Assembly: GCA_964462125.1 (NCBI GenBank)
Contig: CAYWXT010000247.1
Span: 1 to 8,337, forward strand
Length of the DNA: 8,337 nucleotides
Reading direction: 5' to 3'
From: JAWLFY01 sp964462125
GTDB lineage: Bacteria; Planctomycetota; Planctomycetia; Pirellulales; Pirellulaceae
Shown: piece by piece, positions 5,089-8,337 of the stretch
How the letters are laid out: each line of letters begins with the position of its first letter
How positions within the stretch are numbered: the first letter of the stretch is position 1
Made by a program: the position numbers and the translations under genes
The notes under the pieces: model-generated
What the model saw: only the letters and a program-made list of their open reading frames with translations
The model's database searches: none
What the model was told of the DNA's origin: nothing

Positions 5089-8000
5089 TTAGGCGGTCGA
5101 GCTCAGGTCGGGGGTGGAAGCCCGGAGTGCCTTGGCCAGATAGGCGGAGGTCACCGATACCGGGGACGTTGTCTCGATTGACTGCTCTCCCCGGTGACGA
5201 CGACCGGAGCCGGACTGCGCTCGATCGCTCTCGGCCGCCAAGGCTTCGGGCGTCCCAGCAAAGACAAGCTGCCCCCCTTCCGCCCCCGCTCCCGGGCCCA
5301 TGTCGATGACCCAGTCGGCACACTTGATCACGTCCATATTATGCTCCACAACCACCAGCGTGTTGCCAAGGTCCACCAACCGCTGCAGCACGCCCAGCAG
5401 TTTGGCGATATCGTCGAAGTGCAATCCGGTGGTCGGCTCGTCGAGCAGGTAGAGCGTGTTGCCGGTGGCGGTGCGGGCCAATTCCGCGGCCAACTTCACC
5501 CGCTGGGCTTCGCCGCCGGAAAGCGTCGGGGCGGATTGCCCGAGGGTCACGTAGTCGAGCCCAACGTCGCACAGAGTTTCCAGGATCCGCCGAATGCGGG
5601 GAAAATCGTGAAACAGGTCGGCGGCATCGGCCGAGGAAAGGTCGAGGACATCTGCGATCGAGTGGCCGTGGAACTTCACCTCCAACACGTGCTCTTGATA
5701 TCGCCGCGAGTGACAGGTTTCGCACGGCACCCAGACGTCGGGCAGGAAATGCATCTCGATCCGCCGCTGGCCGGTCCCCTCACACGCCTCGCATCGTCCG
5801 CCGGCCACATTGAAACTGAAGGTTCGGGAGGTAAAACCGTAACGTCGCGCCACAGACAGCTCCGCAAAGACTTGTCGGATCAGGTCGAACGCGCCGGTGT
5901 AGGTCGCCGGGTTGCTGTTTGGCGTGTTCCCCAAGGGGGATTGATCGACCCGTATCACCTTGTCGATGTGCCGCAGGCCCTCCAGCGAATCGTGACGGCC
6001 GGGACGCATCCGGACCCGGTACAGTCGCCTCGCCAGTGCGGGGTAGAGGATGTCGTCGATCAGCGAACTCTTGCCGCTGCCGCTCGGGCCAGTGACGACG
6101 GTGAAGGCCCCCAGAGGAATGTCGACGTCAACGTCCTGCAAGTTGTGCTCGCGACAGCCTCGCAATTTCAAGAATTCGACCATCGGCTTGCCCGACGGGC
6201 TGTGAATCGGCCGGCGGGAAGGGGGCAGCGGGATGCGTTGGGCGCCATTCAAATATCCTGCCGTGACCGATCGCTCCAGGGGACGGAGATCGTGCGGTGA
6301 GCCCTCGGCGACGATCCGCCCGCCATGTCGTCCGGCGGCAGGGCCAAAGTCGCAGAGGTGGTCGCTGCCGGCGATCACGTCCCGGTCGTGCTCGACAACC
6401 AACAACGTGTTGCCTTGATCGCGAAGCCGGTGCAGGGCGCCGATGAGTCGATCGTTGTCGCGGGGATGCAGTCCAATCGTTGGTTCATCGAGCACATACA
6501 ACACGCCACACAGGCCGCTGCCGAGTTGGGCCGCCAAGCGAATCCGCTGAGCTTCCCCGCCGGACAAGGTTGCCGCACCGCGGTGCAGGGTCAGGTAATC
6601 GAGGCCGACATCGAGCAAGAACTGCATTCGGGATTTGATCTCGCGAACGACTTCGCCCGCGATCCGACGCTCGCGGGCATCGAGCTTCCACGTCGCGATG
6701 TGGTCCCGCAGCCGGTTCAGTGGCAGGTGCACCAGGTCGGTGATCGTCCAGTCGCGGAACCGCACCGCCGCTGACTCTTCGCGAAGCCGTGCTCCGGAGC
6801 AGGCCGTGCAGTCGATCTCGTCGACGAATTGCTCAAGCTTGCCTCGCAATCCGGGGGTCAAACGGGCCGCCTGTTCCAGTGCCGGGTAAAAACCTTTGAA
6901 CTGAAATCGGAACAGCACGGCATGCGAGTCCGAACTTGCATCGGCATCGGATCGTCGGACTTCGATCCACGTCGTGCCGAGTCCATGAAACAAAACACGC
7001 CGTTGCGTGACCGGGATCTCTTCGTAAGGCGTATCGATCGAGATGCCGGTGTGCCGCGCGAGGGCCCGCAGCATCCAGAGCGACACGTTTTGGTCAACGC
7101 TCGGCCACAACAACGCTGCCCCTTCGGCCAAGGTGGATCGGGGTGATCCAATCAGCGCCGCCGGGTTGGTCCCGGTCTGGGTCCCCAACCCTTCGCATTG
7201 CGGGCACCAGCCGACCGCCGCGTTGAACGAAAAATGATGCGGGGAAAGGGGAACGAACGATCGTCCGCAGTCACCGCACACGAGATGTTGGCTATGGGTC
7301 ACCACCGCCCATGATGGTTCCTCCGCCTGGTCATCGGCGACGGCAATCTCCGTCACGCCGACACCCAATGACAACGCCTGCTCGATACTGTCGCTGATTC
7401 GCGAGCGGTTGTCGGGGTCGATGACGATCCGGTCGACGACGACCTGGACCTCGTGTCGCCGCCGCGTGTCCAGCGGCGGAGCCTGGTCCAGCGTCACGGT
7501 GGTGCCATTGATCCGGACGCGTTGGTAACCGGTGCTTCGCAGCGATTGCCAGGTATCGGCTGACTTCTCCCCTGCCTGGACCTCGATCGGGGCCAACACC
7601 AGCGCCTTGGTTCCGACCGGCATCGCCAACACCTTGTCAACGATTTCGTCTGGGGTTTGTGTCCCGACGGGAACGCCGCAATCGGGGCAGTGCATCATGC
7701 CCAGGCGTGACATCAGGATCCGCAGATAGTCATACACTTCGGTCACCGTCCCCACGGTGCTACGGGGGGAATGGCCGAGATTCTTTTGCTCCAGCGCGAC
7801 CGCCGGTGAGAGCCCTTCGATCCGCTCGACACGCGGCTTTTGAATCTGGCCGATGAATTGCCGGGCGTACGACGAGAGCGACTCGACGTAACGCCGTTGG
7901 CCTTCCGCGTAGATCGTGTCCATCGCGAGCGAACTCTTGCCGCTGCCGCTGGGACCACAAAAGACCGTCATTTGGTCCCGGGGGATCTCGGCGTTGACCG

Positions 8001-8337
8001 ACTTCAGGTTGTGTTCGGACGCCCCGTCGACGACCACGTGGGTACGGATTCGCGAGGAGATCGCCGGCAATGAAGTGGCGGGGCTTTTGTCCGTCCGCTT
8101 CTTCCGTCGCGGGATCCCGAGGGCTTTGGCGAGCCCTGCGCCGGTGTCGCTTTCGACAGCCCGCGCGACCTCTGCCGGGCGGCCTTCGGCGACCACTCGT
8201 CCCCCTCCCTCGCCTCCGTCCGGCCCCAAGTCGATGATCCAGTCGGCGGTCTTGATCACGTCCAAGTTGTGCTCGACGATCACGATCGTATTGCCGCGGT
8301 CGGCGAGCCCCTGGATGACTTGCAGTAACAGTTCGAT
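5089..8337 (-). CDS. uvrA: UvrA excinuclease ABC subunit A, tandem-fused form; C-terminal 1082 residues, N-terminus beyond the right edge
   Basis: UvrA is the damage-sensing ATPase of nucleotide excision repair; it loads UvrB on damaged DNA. Residues are counted from base 8337. Residues 1-55 are the tail of a preceding UvrA unit (RGNTIVIVEHNLDVIKTADW at 14-33, with the switch His23). A basic linker (about 75-95) joins it to a complete second unit. That unit has Walker A GPSGSGKSS (128-136), zinc Cys pairs at 217/220, 354/357 with 378/381, and 510/513, ABC signature LSGGEAQRIRLA (591-602) with Walker B Asp617/Glu618, a second Walker A (750-758), the C-terminal zinc finger Cys849/852/872/875, a second signature LSGGEAQRVKLA (939-950) and Walker B Asp966/Glu967. 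The frame is open to the edge; a GTG at 8283 lies inside the conserved VIVEHN strand and cannot be the start. Usual UvrA is about 940 residues, so the full protein is probably near 1900-2000. All visible ATPase motifs are intact. The C-terminus has an extra stretch (about 1030-1082). The stop is 200 bases before the kinase gene. Confidence 0.95.
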   Translation of the reverse strand: MELLLQVIQGLADRGNTIVIVEHNLDVIKTADWIIDLGPDGGEGGGRVVAEGRPAEVARAVESDTGAGLAKALGIPRRKKRTDKSPATSLPAISSRIRTHVVVDGASEHNLKSVNAEIPRDQMTVFCGPSGSGKSSLAMDTIYAEGQRRYVESLSSYARQFIGQIQKPRVERIEGLSPAVALEQKNLGHSPRSTVGTVTEVYDYLRILMSRLGMMHCPDCGVPVGTQTPDEIVDKVLAMPVGTKALVLAPIEVQAGEKSADTWQSLRSTGYQRVRINGTTVTLDQAPPLDTRRRHEVQVVVDRIVIDPDNRSRISDSIEQALSLGVGVTEIAVADDQAEEPSWAVVTHSQHLVCGDCGRSFVPLSPHHFSFNAAVGWCPQCEGLGTQTGTNPAALIGSPRSTLAEGAALLWPSVDQNVSLWMLRALARHTGISIDTPYEEIPVTQRRVLFHGLGTTWIEVRRSDADASSDSHAVLFRFQFKGFYPALEQAARLTPGLRGKLEQFVDEIDCTACSGARLREESAAVRFRDWTITDLVHLPLNRLRDHIATWKLDARERRIAGEVVREIKSRMQFLLDVGLDYLTLHRGAATLSGGEAQRIRLAAQLGSGLCGVLYVLDEPTIGLHPRDNDRLIGALHRLRDQGNTLLVVEHDRDVIAGSDHLCDFGPAAGRHGGRIVAEGSPHDLRPLERSVTAGYLNGAQRIPLPPSRRPIHSPSGKPMVEFLKLRGCREHNLQDVDVDIPLGAFTVVTGPSGSGKSSLIDDILYPALARRLYRVRMRPGRHDSLEGLRHIDKVIRVDQSPLGNTPNSNPATYTGAFDLIRQVFAELSVARRYGFTSRTFSFNVAGGRCEACEGTGQRRIEMHFLPDVWVPCETCHSRRYQEHVLEVKFHGHSIADVLDLSSADAADLFHDFPRIRRILETLCDVGLDYVTLGQSAPTLSGGEAQRVKLAAELARTATGNTLYLLDEPTTGLHFDDIAKLLGVLQRLVDLGNTLVVVEHNMDVIKCADWVIDMGPGAGAEGGQLVFAGTPEALAAESDRAQSGSGRRHRGEQSIETTSPVSVTSAYLAKALRASTPDLSSTA

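Noticed and set aside
4889..5323. Upstream extension of the kinase reading frame to a start at 5323 (145 more residues)
   Set aside because: The added sequence is Arg/Ser/Pro-rich with no domain and overlaps the conserved 3' end of uvrA on the same strand in another frame. ATG at 4888 gives a normal kinase N-terminus.
5194..6300. 368-residue plus-strand open frame opposite uvrA
   Set aside because: Lies fully antisense to conserved UvrA ATPase and zinc-finger sequence; a GC-rich shadow frame.
8281..8283. GTG at 8283 as the start of a single-length UvrA
   Set aside because: It falls within the conserved GNTIVIVEHN strand of a UvrA ATPase domain, and the coding frame continues in conserved sequence to the window edge.

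Overview
The window reads as a GC-rich bacterial chromosome segment, most likely from a planctomycete (Pirellulaceae-like). Four things point there: the type of ECF sigma factor and its membrane-anchored partner, a PknB-type kinase with a DWG motif and the long helical tail typical of planctomycete kinases, weak or absent Shine-Dalgarno sites before most genes, and a UvrA that continues through the window edge as a tandem fusion. Taxonomy is inferred from protein style, not from a search.

All five genes lie on the minus strand, so transcription runs from right to left. Positions 8337-5089 hold the C-terminal part of a UvrA excinuclease subunit: the tail of one UvrA unit followed by a complete second unit. 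A 200-base gap (5088-4889) with small hairpins follows. Positions 4888-2741 encode a Ser/Thr protein kinase with a helical middle and two PAS domains at its C-terminus. After two short hairpins (2739-2703), an ECF sigma factor gene (2623-1994) overlaps by 4 bases (ATGA) with a gene for a single-pass membrane protein that looks like a zinc-less anti-sigma factor (1997-519). After 44 bases that contain a C10 tract, a zeta-crystallin-type quinone oxidoreductase starts at 474 and runs off the left edge.

The functional core is a probable signalling cassette: a kinase with PAS sensory domains, an ECF sigma factor and its putative membrane-bound regulator, possibly with the oxidoreductase as a target. 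UvrA is a DNA-repair neighbour whose link to the cassette is unknown. The window shows no mobile element, CRISPR array, tRNA or rRNA.
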